Positions 1-8,509 are shown, counted from the first letter of the stretch. The stretch: 46,730 nucleotides of DNA from Stenotrophomonas sp. YIM B06876 (GCF_030711595.1 NZ_JAUJUJ010000018.1:1-46730), one strand, 5' to 3'. Numbers and translations are program-made. The notes: generated by a model not told the origin, from the letters alone.

Positions 1-1294
1 ACTGCCCGCCACCGGCCTTCTTCGGCCCGGCATGGGCATGGCGCGGGGTTTCAGCGTGCGGACGACGGGCGTGGTTGCCGCGGCGCGGCGCGTGATCGCC
101 ACCGGGGTGCTCGGCCTTGCCCGGCGCGCTGTTGCCCCAGCGGATCGGCGTCTGCGGCTCGAAGCCGGGCACATCGCGGATGTCCATGTCGCGGCCGAGC
201 ATGCGCACGATCTGGCGCAGCAGCTTGGCTTCGTCCTGCGCCACCAGCGAGACCGCCTCACCGGTGGCGCCGTTGCGGCCGGTACGGCCGATACGGTGCA
301 CGTAGTCTTCGGCAACCATCGGCAGGTCGTAGTTGATGACCTTCGGCAGCTCGTTGATGTCGATGCCGCGCGCGGCGATATCGGTGGCCACCAGCACGGT
401 GACGCGGCCGGCCTTGAAATCGCTCAGGGCACGCAGGCGCTGGCCCTGACTCTTGTTGCCGTGGATCGCGGCGGTCTTGATGCCGGACTTGTCCAGGAAC
501 ATCGCCAGCTTGTCGCAGCCGTGCTTGGTGCGGCCGAATACCAGCGTCTGCACGCGGGAATCCTCGGCCAGGAGATGCAGCAGCAGTTCGCGCTTGCGCG
601 GGCCATCGACCGGATGCACGCGGTGGCTGATGTTCTCGGCGACGGTGTTCTTCGGCGTGACCTGGATCTGCTCCGGGTTGCGCATGAATTCCAGAGCCAG
701 CTGCTTGATGCTTTCCTCGAACGTGGCCGAGAACAGCAGGGTCTGCCGGTTCTGCTTGGGCATCTTGGCCAGGATGCGCTTGATCGACGGCAGAAAGCCC
801 ATGTCGAGCATGCGGTCGGCTTCGTCCAGCACCAGGATCTCGATCCCGGACAGGTCGATGGAACGGCGCTCCAGATGGTCGATCAGGCGGCCCGGGCAGG
901 CGACCAGCAGGTCCACGCCACGGCGCAGCACGTCCAGCTGGTTGCCCATGCCGACGCCGCCGTAGATGCAGGCGCTGGGGATGCGCAGGTACTTGCTGTA
1001 GCCGCGCAGGCTGTCATGCACCTGGGTGGCCAGTTCGCGGGTCGGGGTCAGCACCAGCGCACGCGGCTTGCGCGGGCCATTGCCGACCGGCTGCGGCGCG
1101 GTACCCAGATGCTGCAGCAGCGGCAGGCCGAACGCGGCGGTCTTGCCGGTGCCGGTCTGCGCGCCGGCCAGCAGGTCACGCCCGGCCAGCGCCAGCGGAA
1201 TCGCCTGTTCCTGGATCGGGGTGGGGTTTTCGTAGCCCTGCTCGGCCAACGCGCGCAGCAGGAAGGGCGCAAGGCCCAGGTTTTCAAACGACAT
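1..1294 (-). CDS. rhlE: ATP-dependent RNA helicase RhlE (DEAD-box), 3' end cut by window edge
   Basis: DEAD-box RNA helicase that unwinds structured RNA in ribosome assembly and RNA turnover. The minus frame opens with ATG at 1294 and stays open for 431 codons to the edge without a stop, so the C-terminus is missing. Visible in order are a Q-motif region (YENPTPIQEQ, residues 21-30), Walker A AQTGTGKT (45-52), LDEAD near residue 155, the SAT motif near 186, and HRIGRTGR near 333. After about residue 395 the protein becomes a basic, His/Arg/Lys-rich tail, which is usual for the RNA-binding extension of RhlE. The compact N-terminus (MSFENLGL) and short linker favour RhlE over DeaD, SrmB or RhlB. 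It is divergent from the fumarylacetoacetate hydrolase gene; about 360 bases separate the two starts. The long open frames on the opposite strand here are GC-driven shadows. Confidence 0.93.
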   Translation of the reverse strand, partial: MSFENLGLAPFLLRALAEQGYENPTPIQEQAIPLALAGRDLLAGAQTGTGKTAAFGLPLLQHLGTAPQPVGNGPRKPRALVLTPTRELATQVHDSLRGYSKYLRIPSACIYGGVGMGNQLDVLRRGVDLLVACPGRLIDHLERRSIDLSGIEILVLDEADRMLDMGFLPSIKRILAKMPKQNRQTLLFSATFEESIKQLALEFMRNPEQIQVTPKNTVAENISHRVHPVDGPRKRELLLHLLAEDSRVQTLVFGRTKHGCDKLAMFLDKSGIKTAAIHGNKSQGQRLRALSDFKAGRVTVLVATDIAARGIDINELPKVINYDLPMVAEDYVHRIGRTGRNGATGEAVSLVAQDEAKLLRQIVRMLGRDMDIRDVPGFEPQTPIRWGNSAPGKAEHPGGDHAPRRGNHARRPHAETPRHAHAGPKKAGGGQ

Positions 1295-1651
1295 GAAACG
1301 GCTCCAATGAGAATTGACGCACGCCCGAATGGACCTGCGCTGCTGATCAAGGTGATCGGCTGACTCGGAGCGTTCCCGTAAACCGCGCTGCGAGATTTGA
1401 CTGCAACCACCGCGGGGCGATGGTCCGAATGCGTGACGAAAGGCGTCGGAGTGGGGGCGGGCGAGCGGATCGGTGATCCTGCTTCGCCGGCGATCCCTGA
1501 GGGAAACGGACGGCCGCTGGCAGACCGCGATAGTCTAAGGGATTGTTGAGACGGGCACAAAAGCTCCCGTTCAGTTTCCACGGCCGGCGCTGGCCGTCTG
1601 CGCCGTATTCATTACAATTGAAACTTGTTTCCCCACTGACCGGACGCTCCC
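1295..1651. promoter_or_regulatory. Divergent rhlE / FAH intergenic region with a possible -10 box
   Basis: This 357-base gap separates two divergent genes and holds no convincing gene. On the plus strand TACAAT at 1613-1618 is a good -10 match, 33 bases before the FAH start codon, but no clear -35 lies at the right distance. Nothing else was recognised. Confidence 0.3.
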
Positions 1652-2641
1652 ATGAAGCTTGGTTCCCTGAAGGAAGGCGGCCGTGACGGCACGCTGATCG
1701 TCGTCTCGCGCGACCTGACCCGCGCCGTGCGGGCCACCGGTATCGCCGCCACGCTGCAGCTGGCGCTGGAAGACTGGTCCAATGTCGCGCCGCGGCTCAA
1801 CGCGCTGTCCGACTCGCTCAATCACGGCGATGCCGATGGCGTGTTCGACCTGGACGTGCTGGCGCTGGCGGCGCCGCTGCCGCGCGCCTACGAGTTTGTC
1901 GATGGCAGCGCCTACCTGCCGCACGTGGCGCGGGTACGCAAGGCACGCGGCGCCGAAGTGCCGGAGAGTTTCTACACCGATCCGCTGATGTACCAGGCCA
2001 CCAGCGCCGGGTTCTACGGCCCGCGCGATGCGGTCAAGGTGGTCAGCGAGGACTACGGCATCGATCTGGAAGCCGAGCTGGTGGTCATCACCGACGACGT
2101 GCCGATGGCGCTGACCGCGGCGCAGGCGGCCGGCCACATCCAGCTGGTCGGGCTGGTCAACGACGTCAGCCTGCGCAACCTGATTCCGGCCGAGCTGGCC
2201 AAGGGCTTCGGTTTCCTGCAGTCCAAGCCGCGCTCGGCGCTGTCGCCGGTGTTCGTCACCCCCGACGAACTGGGCGATGCCTGGCAGGACAGCAAGGTGC
2301 ACCTGCCGCTGGTTACCCACGTCAACGGCGAGTGGTTCGGTTCGCCGGAGGCGGGCGTGGACATGCAGTTCAACTTCGCGCAGCTGCTCGCGCACGCGGC
2401 CAAGACCCGGCCACTGAGCGCCGGCACGATTGTCGGTTCGGGCACCATCGCCAATGAGGACACCTCGCTGGGGGCCTCGTGCTTTGCCGAGCGCCGGACC
2501 GTGGAGGCACTGCGCGATGGCCAGCCGTCCACGCCGTTCATGAGCTTTGGCGACGTGGTGCGCATCGAGATGTTCGATCGTGACGGCAACAGCATTTTCG
2601 GTGCCATCGAACAGCGGATCGAGCAGGTCGGCGCCCCCTGA
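1652..2641 (+). CDS. Fumarylacetoacetate hydrolase family protein
   Basis: Last step of tyrosine/homogentisate breakdown: fumarylacetoacetate is split to fumarate and acetoacetate in the cytosol. The 329-residue product has an N-terminal FAH cap region (MKLGSLKEGGRDG onward) and the FAH core, with the metal-site pattern DLEAELVVITDDVP at about residues 135-148, the LVGLVNDVSLRNL stretch, and the late SAGTIVGSGTIANED segment. The length fits the short bacterial FAH family rather than the 420-residue eukaryotic type. The start is the ATG at 1652. maiA follows after about 90 bases on the same strand, which supports the homogentisate assignment. Other FAH-family hydrolases act on different diketo acids, so the exact substrate rests on the neighbour. 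Confidence 0.85.
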   Translation: MKLGSLKEGGRDGTLIVVSRDLTRAVRATGIAATLQLALEDWSNVAPRLNALSDSLNHGDADGVFDLDVLALAAPLPRAYEFVDGSAYLPHVARVRKARGAEVPESFYTDPLMYQATSAGFYGPRDAVKVVSEDYGIDLEAELVVITDDVPMALTAAQAAGHIQLVGLVNDVSLRNLIPAELAKGFGFLQSKPRSALSPVFVTPDELGDAWQDSKVHLPLVTHVNGEWFGSPEAGVDMQFNFAQLLAHAAKTRPLSAGTIVGSGTIANEDTSLGASCFAERRTVEALRDGQPSTPFMSFGDVVRIEMFDRDGNSIFGAIEQRIEQVGAP

Positions 2642-2733
2642 CCCGGCCGACGGCGATTCGGCGATAACCGGCGGCAGCGCATGCGCCGGTTCTGCCGCTA
2701 TGGTGGTTGCTCGTGGAAAGAATCGAGATCGAT

Positions 2734-3390
2734 ATGGAAACATCGCTGCAGCTGTACAGCTACTGGCGTTCCAGCGCCGCTTACCGGGTGCGGATCGGCC
2801 TGAACCTCAAGCAGCTGGCCTACACGATCACGCCGGTGCATCTGGTGCGTGACGGCGGCCAGCAGCACCAGTCCGACTATGCCGCGCTCAATCCGCAGGA
2901 GCTGGTGCCGACGCTGCGTCATGGCGCGCTGGTACTGACGCAGTCGCTGGCGATCCTCGAATATGTCGATGAAGTGTGGCCGCAGCCGGCCCTGCTGCCG
3001 GCCGACGCCGCCGGCCGGGCGCGGGTGCGTGCGCTGGCGCAGCTGGTCGCCTGCGATATCCATCCGCTGAACAATCTGCGGGTGATGAAGTTCTTCGACG
3101 GCACCTGGCATGTGCCGCAGTCCGAGCGCGAGGACTGGACGCTGCACTGGATGCGCGCCGGGTTTGCCGCGCTGGAAAAAATGCTGGTCGGCTCCCCGCA
3201 CACCGGCCGCTTCTGCCACGGCGACGGCCCGACCCTGGCCGATTGCTGCCTGCTGCCGCAGCTGTACAACGCGCGCCGGTTCGCGCTGGATCTGGCGCCA
3301 TATCCGACCCTGACGCGGATCGAACAGGCCTGCCTGGCGCTGCCGGCATTCGACCGCGCGCGTCCCGAAAACCAGGCCGACGCCGCCTGA
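2734..3390 (+). CDS. maiA: Maleylacetoacetate isomerase (zeta-class GST)
   Basis: Isomerises maleylacetoacetate to fumarylacetoacetate with glutathione, feeding the upstream hydrolase. The 218-residue protein has the zeta-GST start SYWRSSAAYRVRIGLNLK (residues 7-24), the GSH-binding NPQELVPTLRHG and the TQSLAILEYVDE motif, and a C-terminal helical domain with TLADCCLLPQLYNA. The family active-site motif is normally SSC; here it reads SSA, so the second serine remains and the cysteine is absent, as in several bacterial members. The start is taken as ATG 2734 (METSLQLYSYWRS). An in-frame TTG at 2707 would add nine residues that do not look like the family. Together with the FAH gene it forms a two-gene unit ending at the terminator at 3432. 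Confidence 0.88.
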   Translation: METSLQLYSYWRSSAAYRVRIGLNLKQLAYTITPVHLVRDGGQQHQSDYAALNPQELVPTLRHGALVLTQSLAILEYVDEVWPQPALLPADAAGRARVRALAQLVACDIHPLNNLRVMKFFDGTWHVPQSEREDWTLHWMRAGFAALEKMLVGSPHTGRFCHGDGPTLADCCLLPQLYNARRFALDLAPYPTLTRIEQACLALPAFDRARPENQADAA

Positions 3391-3431
3391 GTACCCGCTC
3401 CCCGGGCTTCGCACGCCGGATGAACCACAAA

Positions 3432-3455
3432 AAAGCCCCGCACGTGCGGGGCTTT
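3432..3455. terminator. Bidirectional rho-independent terminator (maiA / pilU)
   Basis: A perfect 12-base inverted repeat, AAAGCCCCGCAC and GTGCGGGGCTTT, sits between the convergent ends of maiA and pilU. The A and T runs at its ends let it serve both strands. Confidence 0.85.
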
Positions 3456-3479
3456 CCGGTTTCGATCGCGGCGCTGGGG

Positions 3480-4610
3480 TCAGAACCCGTGGGTGATCCG
3501 TGGCGCGCTGATGCTTTCGTAATCGGCGTACGGGTCGTGCTCGCCGGAGGTGCCTTCGGACAGGCGGAACTTCAGCGCCAGGCCATCGCGCGAATCGGCT
3601 GCACGCAGCGCCTCTTCCTGCTCGATGAGGCCGGCCTTGACCATGCGGAACAGGCACTGGTCGAAGCTCTCCATGCCTTCTTCCAGCGACTCCTCCATCG
3701 CCTGCTTGATTTCGTGCACCTCGCCGCGGCGCAGCAGGTCGCGGATCATCGGGGTGTTGATCAGCACCTCGGTGGCGGGGCGCCGGCGCCCGTCCACGCC
3801 CTTGACCAGACGCTGCGAAACCACCGCACGCAGGTTCAGGGCCAGGTTCATCAACACATTCTTGTGCGCGCTTTCCGGGAAGAAGTTGAGGATGCGCTCG
3901 ATGGTCTGGTCGGCGTTGTTGGAGTGCAGCGTGGCCAGGCACAGGTGCCCGGTTTCAGCGAAGGCGATCGCCGCCTCCATGGTTTCGGCGTCCAGGATCT
4001 CGCCGATCAGGATCACGTCCGGCGCCTCGCGCATCGCGTTCTTCAGCGCGTTGTGGAAGGCGTGGGTATCCAGCCCGACCTCGCGCTGGTTGACGATCGA
4101 CATCTTGTGCTTGTGCAGGAATTCGATCGGGTCCTCGATGGTGAGGATGTGCCCGGTGCTGGTGCTGTTGCGGTGGTCGATCATCGACGCCAGCGAGGTG
4201 GACTTGCCCGAGCCGGTGGAGCCGACCACCAGCACCAGCCCGCGCGGGGTCATGATCACGTCCTTGAGCACCTGCGGCAGGTTGAGTTCCTCGATGCTGG
4301 GGATCTTGCTCTTGATCGCGCGGATCACCATGCCCACTTCGCCACGCTGCTTGAACACGTTGACGCGGAAACGCCCGGCATCCGCCAGCGCGATGGCCAT
4401 GTTAAGTTCCAGGTCACGCTCGAATTGCGGCACCTGGCCTTCATCCATCAGCGAATAGGCGATTTTCTTCACCATTCCCGGCGGAAGCCCGGTACTGCCA
4501 AGCGGGTACAGCTTGCCTTCGATCTTGATATAGACCGGAGCCCCGGTGGTCAGGAACATGTCCGAGGCGTTTTTTTCCGTCATCAGCTTCAGGAAGTAGC
4601 CGATATCCAT
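3480..4610 (-). CDS. pilU: PilT/PilU-family type IV pilus retraction ATPase
   Basis: Hexameric secretion ATPase that powers or assists retraction of type IV pili at the inner-membrane base. The product has 376 residues: a PAS-like N-domain (MDIGYFLKLMTEKNASDMFL), Walker A GSTGSGKS at about 128-136, the Asp box around TIEDPIEF, Walker B VILIGEILDAET at about 199-210, and the His box ATLHSNN. The ETGHLCLATLHSNNADQTIERILNFFPE stretch and the long acidic C-tail are PilU-like. Residue 206 is leucine where most PilT/PilU proteins have arginine (GE-x-R). The open frame continues upstream to 5153, but that extension overlaps the divergent DUF4398 gene and is low-complexity, so ATG 4610 is chosen. No pilT lies beside it, so it may be a second, orphan PilU paralogue. 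Confidence 0.85.
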   Translation of the reverse strand: MDIGYFLKLMTEKNASDMFLTTGAPVYIKIEGKLYPLGSTGLPPGMVKKIAYSLMDEGQVPQFERDLELNMAIALADAGRFRVNVFKQRGEVGMVIRAIKSKIPSIEELNLPQVLKDVIMTPRGLVLVVGSTGSGKSTSLASMIDHRNSTSTGHILTIEDPIEFLHKHKMSIVNQREVGLDTHAFHNALKNAMREAPDVILIGEILDAETMEAAIAFAETGHLCLATLHSNNADQTIERILNFFPESAHKNVLMNLALNLRAVVSQRLVKGVDGRRRPATEVLINTPMIRDLLRRGEVHEIKQAMEESLEEGMESFDQCLFRMVKAGLIEQEEALRAADSRDGLALKFRLSEGTSGEHDPYADYESISAPRITHGF

Positions 4611-4707
4611 GCGCAATGTTTCCCCAACAAACGGCAACGTGTCGTTGCAAGCACGCCGCAGGCTTCCGACAATGGCCGCGCACAGACAACCTGGCCACGG
4701 CACCCCA

Positions 4708-5094
4708 ATGAATCCTAGCTTCGCACAAATGCGCCATTCCCTGTACGTGATCGCGTGCGCATTCGCGCTCTCCGGTCCTGCGTTCGCGCAGGATCCGGCC
4801 GCGCTGGAACTGGCCGCCGCGCGGATGGCGGTGGAGCGCGCCGACCAGGCCGATGCCGACCAGTACGCCCCGGGCATGCTGGCCAACGCCCGGCAACAGC
4901 TGGAGCAGGCGCAACGGGCCGCGCAGGACCGGCGCGAGCGCAAGCAGGCGCCGGTGATGGCGCTGCGGGCGGCCGCCGATGCCGATCTGGCGCGGGCGCT
5001 GAGCGAGGAGGCCGTGGCCAACGCCCAGCTGCAGCAGCGCCAGGCGGAAGTGGCCCGGCTGCAACGCACCCTGGCTACCGGGGAGGGACGCTGA
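4708..5094 (+). CDS. DUF4398 periplasmic helical protein
   Basis: Small secreted protein of unknown function, 128 residues from ATG 4708. It has a signal peptide (MRHSLYVIACAFALSGPAFAQ) cleaved after AFA. The mature part is almost entirely alanine/glutamine/arginine-rich helix (ELAAARMAVERADQADAD, ANARQQLEQAQRAAQDRRER), the pattern of DUF4398, predicted to form a coiled coil. An alternative start is ATG 4729, directly at the signal peptide. Its stop overlaps the start of the OmpA-domain gene (ATGA-type overlap at 5092-5096), so the two are translationally coupled. It is divergent from the PilU-like gene, with start codons about 97 bases apart. Confidence 0.7.
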   Translation: MNPSFAQMRHSLYVIACAFALSGPAFAQDPAALELAAARMAVERADQADADQYAPGMLANARQQLEQAQRAAQDRRERKQAPVMALRAAADADLARALSEEAVANAQLQQRQAEVARLQRTLATGEGR

Positions 5095-5978
5095 TGGCCG
5101 CTCTGCGCAAGGTGATGATGGCCGGCGTGCTGATGCTGCCGCTGTGCGCCCACGCCGCTGAAGATCCGGCGGTGGCGGCGTTCAACCAGCGCTTGATCAG
5201 CCTGCAGGCCGATCCGGGCACTGCCGACGTGGCGGCCTACGAGCGGCTGCAGGCGCAGCAGGCGGTAGCGGCGCTGGCCAAGGCCAAGCGCAAGGAGGTG
5301 GACGATGCGCGCTATATCGCCGGCCGCCGGGTGGAGATCGCCGAAGCCAGTGCGCGGGCCGCGGTGGCGCGCCGCGAGCTTGATCGGCTGGAACGGACCC
5401 GCAGCGAGCTGCTGATCGAGGCCAGCCGGCGCGAGGCCGTGCAGGCACGCCAGGAGGCCGAGCGGCTGCGGATGCAGGCGCAGATCCAGGCCGAAGAGGC
5501 CGAGCGCATGCGCCAGGCCGCCGAGGCCGAAACCCTGGCGCGGCAGGATGCCGAAACCGCGCTGACCAGCGTGGCCGGCAAGCAGACCGCGCGCCTGGGC
5601 GCAGCCCAGCAGACCGCGGCCAGGCTGGCGCGTGAAGAAGCCGAACTGGTCGCCGGCAGCAAACTGCCGGCCTCCAGGTTCGATGCCCGCGGCGAAGTCT
5701 TCACCTTCACCGGCGATGCCTACACCGCCGGCAAGTCGGCCTTGTCGGCCGCCGCCCGCGGCCAGGCCAAGGCACTGGCGGAGTACCTGAATATCGGCAA
5801 GAAGGGGCGGGTGCGGATCGAGGCCTACGACAGTGCCAACGGCGTCGGCCAGCAGCGCGCGCAGGCGTTGCGCGATGCCCTGGTGGCCGGCGGCGTGGCA
5901 GCCAGTCGATTGCAGGTCAGTGGCAAGAAGGCGGCGGCGTCCAAGGCGCGATCGGCGGAAGTCATCATCGCTCCATGA
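5094..5978 (+). CDS. OmpA-family protein with long coiled coil
   Basis: Probable periplasmic or outer-membrane-linked peptidoglycan-binding protein, 294 residues. It begins with a signal peptide (MAALRKVMMAGVLMLPLCAHAA), followed by a DUF4398-like region and a continuous coiled coil over about residues 40-200 rich in R, E, A and Q (EAERLRMQAQIQAEEAERMRQAAEAE). The C-terminal about 95 residues (RGEVFTFTGDAYTAGKSALS to SARSAEVIIAP) have the OmpA/MotB fold outline. The classic peptidoglycan-contacting motif (NxxLSxxRA) appears only in degenerate form: GVGQQRAQALRDALVAGGV. It shares an operon with the preceding DUF4398 gene, so the two probably interact through their coils. Function unknown. Confidence 0.75.
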   Translation: MAALRKVMMAGVLMLPLCAHAAEDPAVAAFNQRLISLQADPGTADVAAYERLQAQQAVAALAKAKRKEVDDARYIAGRRVEIAEASARAAVARRELDRLERTRSELLIEASRREAVQARQEAERLRMQAQIQAEEAERMRQAAEAETLARQDAETALTSVAGKQTARLGAAQQTAARLAREEAELVAGSKLPASRFDARGEVFTFTGDAYTAGKSALSAAARGQAKALAEYLNIGKKGRVRIEAYDSANGVGQQRAQALRDALVAGGVAASRLQVSGKKAAASKARSAEVIIAP

Positions 5979-6151
5979 GTCGCTAACATTTTGTTTCCGT
6001 TATGTTTTTGTTTGTGTTCTGTGGGGTCTGAAAGGTATCTGTACGAAAGTGGGCATTCAGCCGGTTTCGGGGTTGCCGGAAGCTTTTGGCAAGCGTAGGG
6101 TCAGTTGTCCGGGACGCATTTCGCCGACCGGACAAACGGAGGGCCGAGTCG

Positions 6152-6268
6152 ATGAAAGTGTGGTGCGAACCGGTGCAGTATTCCTTTCAGCGCGTGCTGT
6201 TGGAGGTTGCCCCAGATTCCGCTGCCTATCGGCTCGACTCCCATCCCAAGCAGCGCCCCGTGCCGTGA
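6152..6268 (+). CDS. Possible 38-residue small ORF
   Basis: The 328 bases between the OmpA-family gene and the DUF465 gene hold one short candidate: ATG 6152 to TGA 6268, 38 codons, starting MKVWCEPVQYSFQRVLLEV, with GGAGGG ten bases upstream of the ATG. The stop lies inside the stem-loop at 6254-6287, which would then be its terminator. No family was recognised and it could be chance. Apart from this and the terminator, nothing else was seen between 5979 and 6306. Confidence 0.2.
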   Translation: MKVWCEPVQYSFQRVLLEVAPDSAAYRLDSHPKQRPVP

Positions 6269-6287
6269 GGCCGGGGCGTTGTTGTTT
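6254..6287 (+). terminator. Rho-independent terminator upstream of DUF465 gene
   Basis: Stem CGCCCCG (6254-6260) pairs with CGGGGCG (6272-6278) and is followed by TTGTTGTTT. It probably ends transcription from the OmpA-family operon or the short ORF. Confidence 0.6.
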
Positions 6288-6306
6288 CTGCTGAAGGAGG
6301 CAACTC

Positions 6307-6525
6307 ATGTTCGAAGGGCAGCCGCAGAGTGAAATCGAAGCATTGATGAAGGCCGATCCCGAGTTCAAGCAGCTTTACCAGCGGCACAAGACGCTGAACA
6401 AGAAATGCATGGATGCCGAGCTTGGTGTACTCCCCATCGACGATATGACCCTGGGACAGATGAAGCGGGAAAAATTGATGGCCAAAGAGAAGTTGCTGCG
6501 GATCTACGAACGCAAACCCAACTGA
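6307..6525 (+). CDS. DUF465 (YdcH-like) small protein
   Basis: A 72-residue acidic/basic helical protein with the DUF465 pattern: a helix ending in DPEFKQLYQRHKTLNKKCMDAE, then a second helix LGQMKREKLMAKEKLLRIYERK. The family is widespread and short; its function is not established. It has a strong ribosome site, AAGGAGG, seven bases before ATG 6307. It lies between two terminators, so it is probably transcribed alone. Confidence 0.8.
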   Translation: MFEGQPQSEIEALMKADPEFKQLYQRHKTLNKKCMDAELGVLPIDDMTLGQMKREKLMAKEKLLRIYERKPN

Positions 6526-6598
6526 CCTCCCCCCCCGACCGTTTTACCGCCGCGGGCGGTGGCAATCTCCTCGTCGATTGTCGCTGCCCGCGTCGCTC

Positions 6599-6622
6599 AG
6601 GCCCCTTGTGGGCCTTTGTTTT
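6599..6622 (+). terminator. Rho-independent terminator after DUF465 gene
   Basis: Stem AGGCCC (6599-6604) and GGGCCT (6610-6615) with loop CTTGT, followed by TTGTTTT. It is placed about 75 bases after the DUF465 stop. A second, weaker GC hairpin without a T run (ACCGCC/GGCGGT) lies nearer the stop. Confidence 0.6.
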
Positions 6623-7040
6623 GGATTCTCCACAGAAAGTTGTGGGGCGGGTGCCCGAAAGAAAGGTGGCCGATTCGAGTGAGTTGGATGGCGACGTGCA
6701 GCTGCAGAAGATCCAGCCCGGGAAGATCCAGTTGAAAGCCCGTCACTGGCGTCGCTCCTGCCAACATCAGAAGCCCGTTGTAGGGGCGAGGTCAGTCGCG
6801 ATGCGTAACGCTGAACGAAACGATAGATGGCCGGCCATCGGGTGTTCCAGGACCGGATACGTTGTCTGGCCGTCCGCGCAAGGCCGAAATCCAGCGCCTG
6901 CACGCTTCCCGGCAATCCATGGGGGGAGCCGGTTTTTCCTGCTTGCGACCGGCCAGCGCAGCTGCGTCGACTGACTTTCGGCCGTATCCAACGGATAATC
7001 GCCGGTCCGGCCGCATTGCGGCGCGAACCGATGTGACCCG
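6623..7040. other. Non-coding gap before cystathionine beta-synthase
   Basis: About 420 bases without a supportable gene. Short open frames exist on both strands but show no family likeness and no good ribosome sites. The region should contain the promoter for the transsulfuration pair; no convincing -35/-10 pair was found by eye. Confidence 0.4.
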
Positions 7041-8411
7041 ATGGCAATCCACTCCTCCGTACTCGACCTCATTGGCCAGACTCCGATCGTCAAGGCCCAG
7101 CGCCTGGATACCGGGGTCTGCGAGCTCTTCCTGAAGCTCGAAAGCGCCAATCCCGGAGGATCGATCAAGGACCGCATCGGCCTGTCGATGATCGAGGCGG
7201 CGGAAAAGCGTGGCGATCTCAAGCCGGGCGCGACCCTGGTGGAAGGCACCGCCGGCAATACCGGCCTGGGCCTGGCGCTGGTCGCCCAGCAGAAGGGCTA
7301 CAAGCTGATCCTGGTGGTGCCCGACAAGATGAGCCGCGAGAAGATCTTCAATCTCAAGGCGATGGGCGCCGAAGTGCGGCTGACCCGTTCGGACGTGGCC
7401 AAGGGCCACCCCGAGTACTACCAGGACATGGCCCAGCGCGTGGCCGAGGAAACCCCCGGCGCGTACTTCATCAACCAGTTCGGCAATCCGGACAACCCGG
7501 CCGCGCACGAGTTCGGCACCGGCCCGGAAATCCTGGCGCAGATGGACGGCGACCTGGACGCGATCGTGTTCGGCTGTGGCAGCTCGGGCACCATGACCGG
7601 CCTGTCGCGCGCCTTCGCCACCGCCTCGCCGAAGACCGAGCTGGTCCTGGCCGACCCGGTCGGCTCGATCCTGGCCGAGTACATCAACGAGGGCACGCTG
7701 AGCGAGAAATCCGGCAGCTGGATGGTGGAAGGCATCGGCGAGGATTTTCTGCCCTCGATCGCCGACTTCAGCCGCGTCAAGAAGGCCTATGCGATCAGTG
7801 ATGCCGAGAGCTTCCACACCGCGCGCGAGCTGCTAGGCAAGGAAGGCGTCCTCGGTGGTTCCTCGACCGGCACCCTGCTGGCTGCGGCGCTGAAGTACTG
7901 CAAGGAGCAGACCACCCCGAAGAAGGTGCTGGTGCTGGTCTGCGACACCGGCAACAAGTACCTGTCCAAGATGTACAACGACTATTGGATGCTGGACAAC
8001 GGCTTCCTGGAGCGCCCGCAGTACGGCGACCTGCGCGACCTGATCCTGCGCCCGTATCGCCAGCGCGACACCGTGGTGATCGGCCCGAACGACCTGCTGA
8101 CCACCGCCTACCAGCGCATGAAGCTGTACGACGTGTCGCAGCTGCCGGTGATGGAGGGCGACCGCCTGGTCGGCATCGTCGATGAAAGCGACGTGCTGCT
8201 GCATGTCTATGGTGACGAAGCCCGCTTCCTGGATGCGGTCTCGGTGGCGATGGTCAGCAAGCTGGACCGGCTGGATGTGAAATCGCCGATCGAGGCCCTG
8301 TTGCCGGTGTTCGACCGCGGCCAGGTCGCCATCGTGATGGATGGCGTTAATTTCCTCGGCCTGATCACCCGCATCGACCTGCTGAACTACCTGCGGCGGC
8401 GGGTTCAGTAA
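7041..8411 (+). CDS. cbs: Cystathionine beta-synthase (PLP domain + CBS domains)
   Basis: PLP enzyme that condenses serine (or O-acetylserine) with homocysteine to cystathionine; closely related proteins are cysteine synthases. It has 456 residues. The PLP lysine is K43 in ESANPGGSIKDR, the substrate loop is EGTAGNTG, the phosphate-binding loop is GCGSSGTMTG, and there is a GGSSTGT motif near residue 275. Residues about 335-456 form a C-terminal pair of CBS motifs (LPVMEGDRLVGIVDESDVL, VAIVMDGVNFLGLITRIDLL). The CBS pair and the gamma-lyase 98 bases downstream favour cystathionine beta-synthase over plain cysteine synthase. No haem-binding N-terminal extension is present. Confidence 0.87.
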   Translation: MAIHSSVLDLIGQTPIVKAQRLDTGVCELFLKLESANPGGSIKDRIGLSMIEAAEKRGDLKPGATLVEGTAGNTGLGLALVAQQKGYKLILVVPDKMSREKIFNLKAMGAEVRLTRSDVAKGHPEYYQDMAQRVAEETPGAYFINQFGNPDNPAAHEFGTGPEILAQMDGDLDAIVFGCGSSGTMTGLSRAFATASPKTELVLADPVGSILAEYINEGTLSEKSGSWMVEGIGEDFLPSIADFSRVKKAYAISDAESFHTARELLGKEGVLGGSSTGTLLAAALKYCKEQTTPKKVLVLVCDTGNKYLSKMYNDYWMLDNGFLERPQYGDLRDLILRPYRQRDTVVIGPNDLLTTAYQRMKLYDVSQLPVMEGDRLVGIVDESDVLLHVYGDEARFLDAVSVAMVSKLDRLDVKSPIEALLPVFDRGQVAIVMDGVNFLGLITRIDLLNYLRRRVQ

Positions 8412-8509
8412 GGCTGCCCGAGCGTGATCTGCATCAGTCATGAACCCCCGGCTCAAATGGCAGTTCATGTCAGCCTGTTAAAATCGTGTCCCTTTTGTCG
8501 GAAGCAGCC

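Noticed and set aside
32..1363. 443-codon open frame on the plus strand across rhlE
   Set aside because: It lies opposite a clear DEAD-box helicase, has biased His/Gln/Ala composition and no domain; it is a shadow frame of GC-rich DNA.
2976..4718. 580-codon plus-strand frame across maiA and pilU
   Set aside because: Overlaps two recognised genes and the terminator between them; low-complexity Arg/Gln/His product.
4611..5153. N-terminal extension of the PilU-like protein
   Set aside because: PilU proteins start at MDIGYFLKLM; the extension is low-complexity Ser/Ala/Arg and antisense to the DUF4398 gene.
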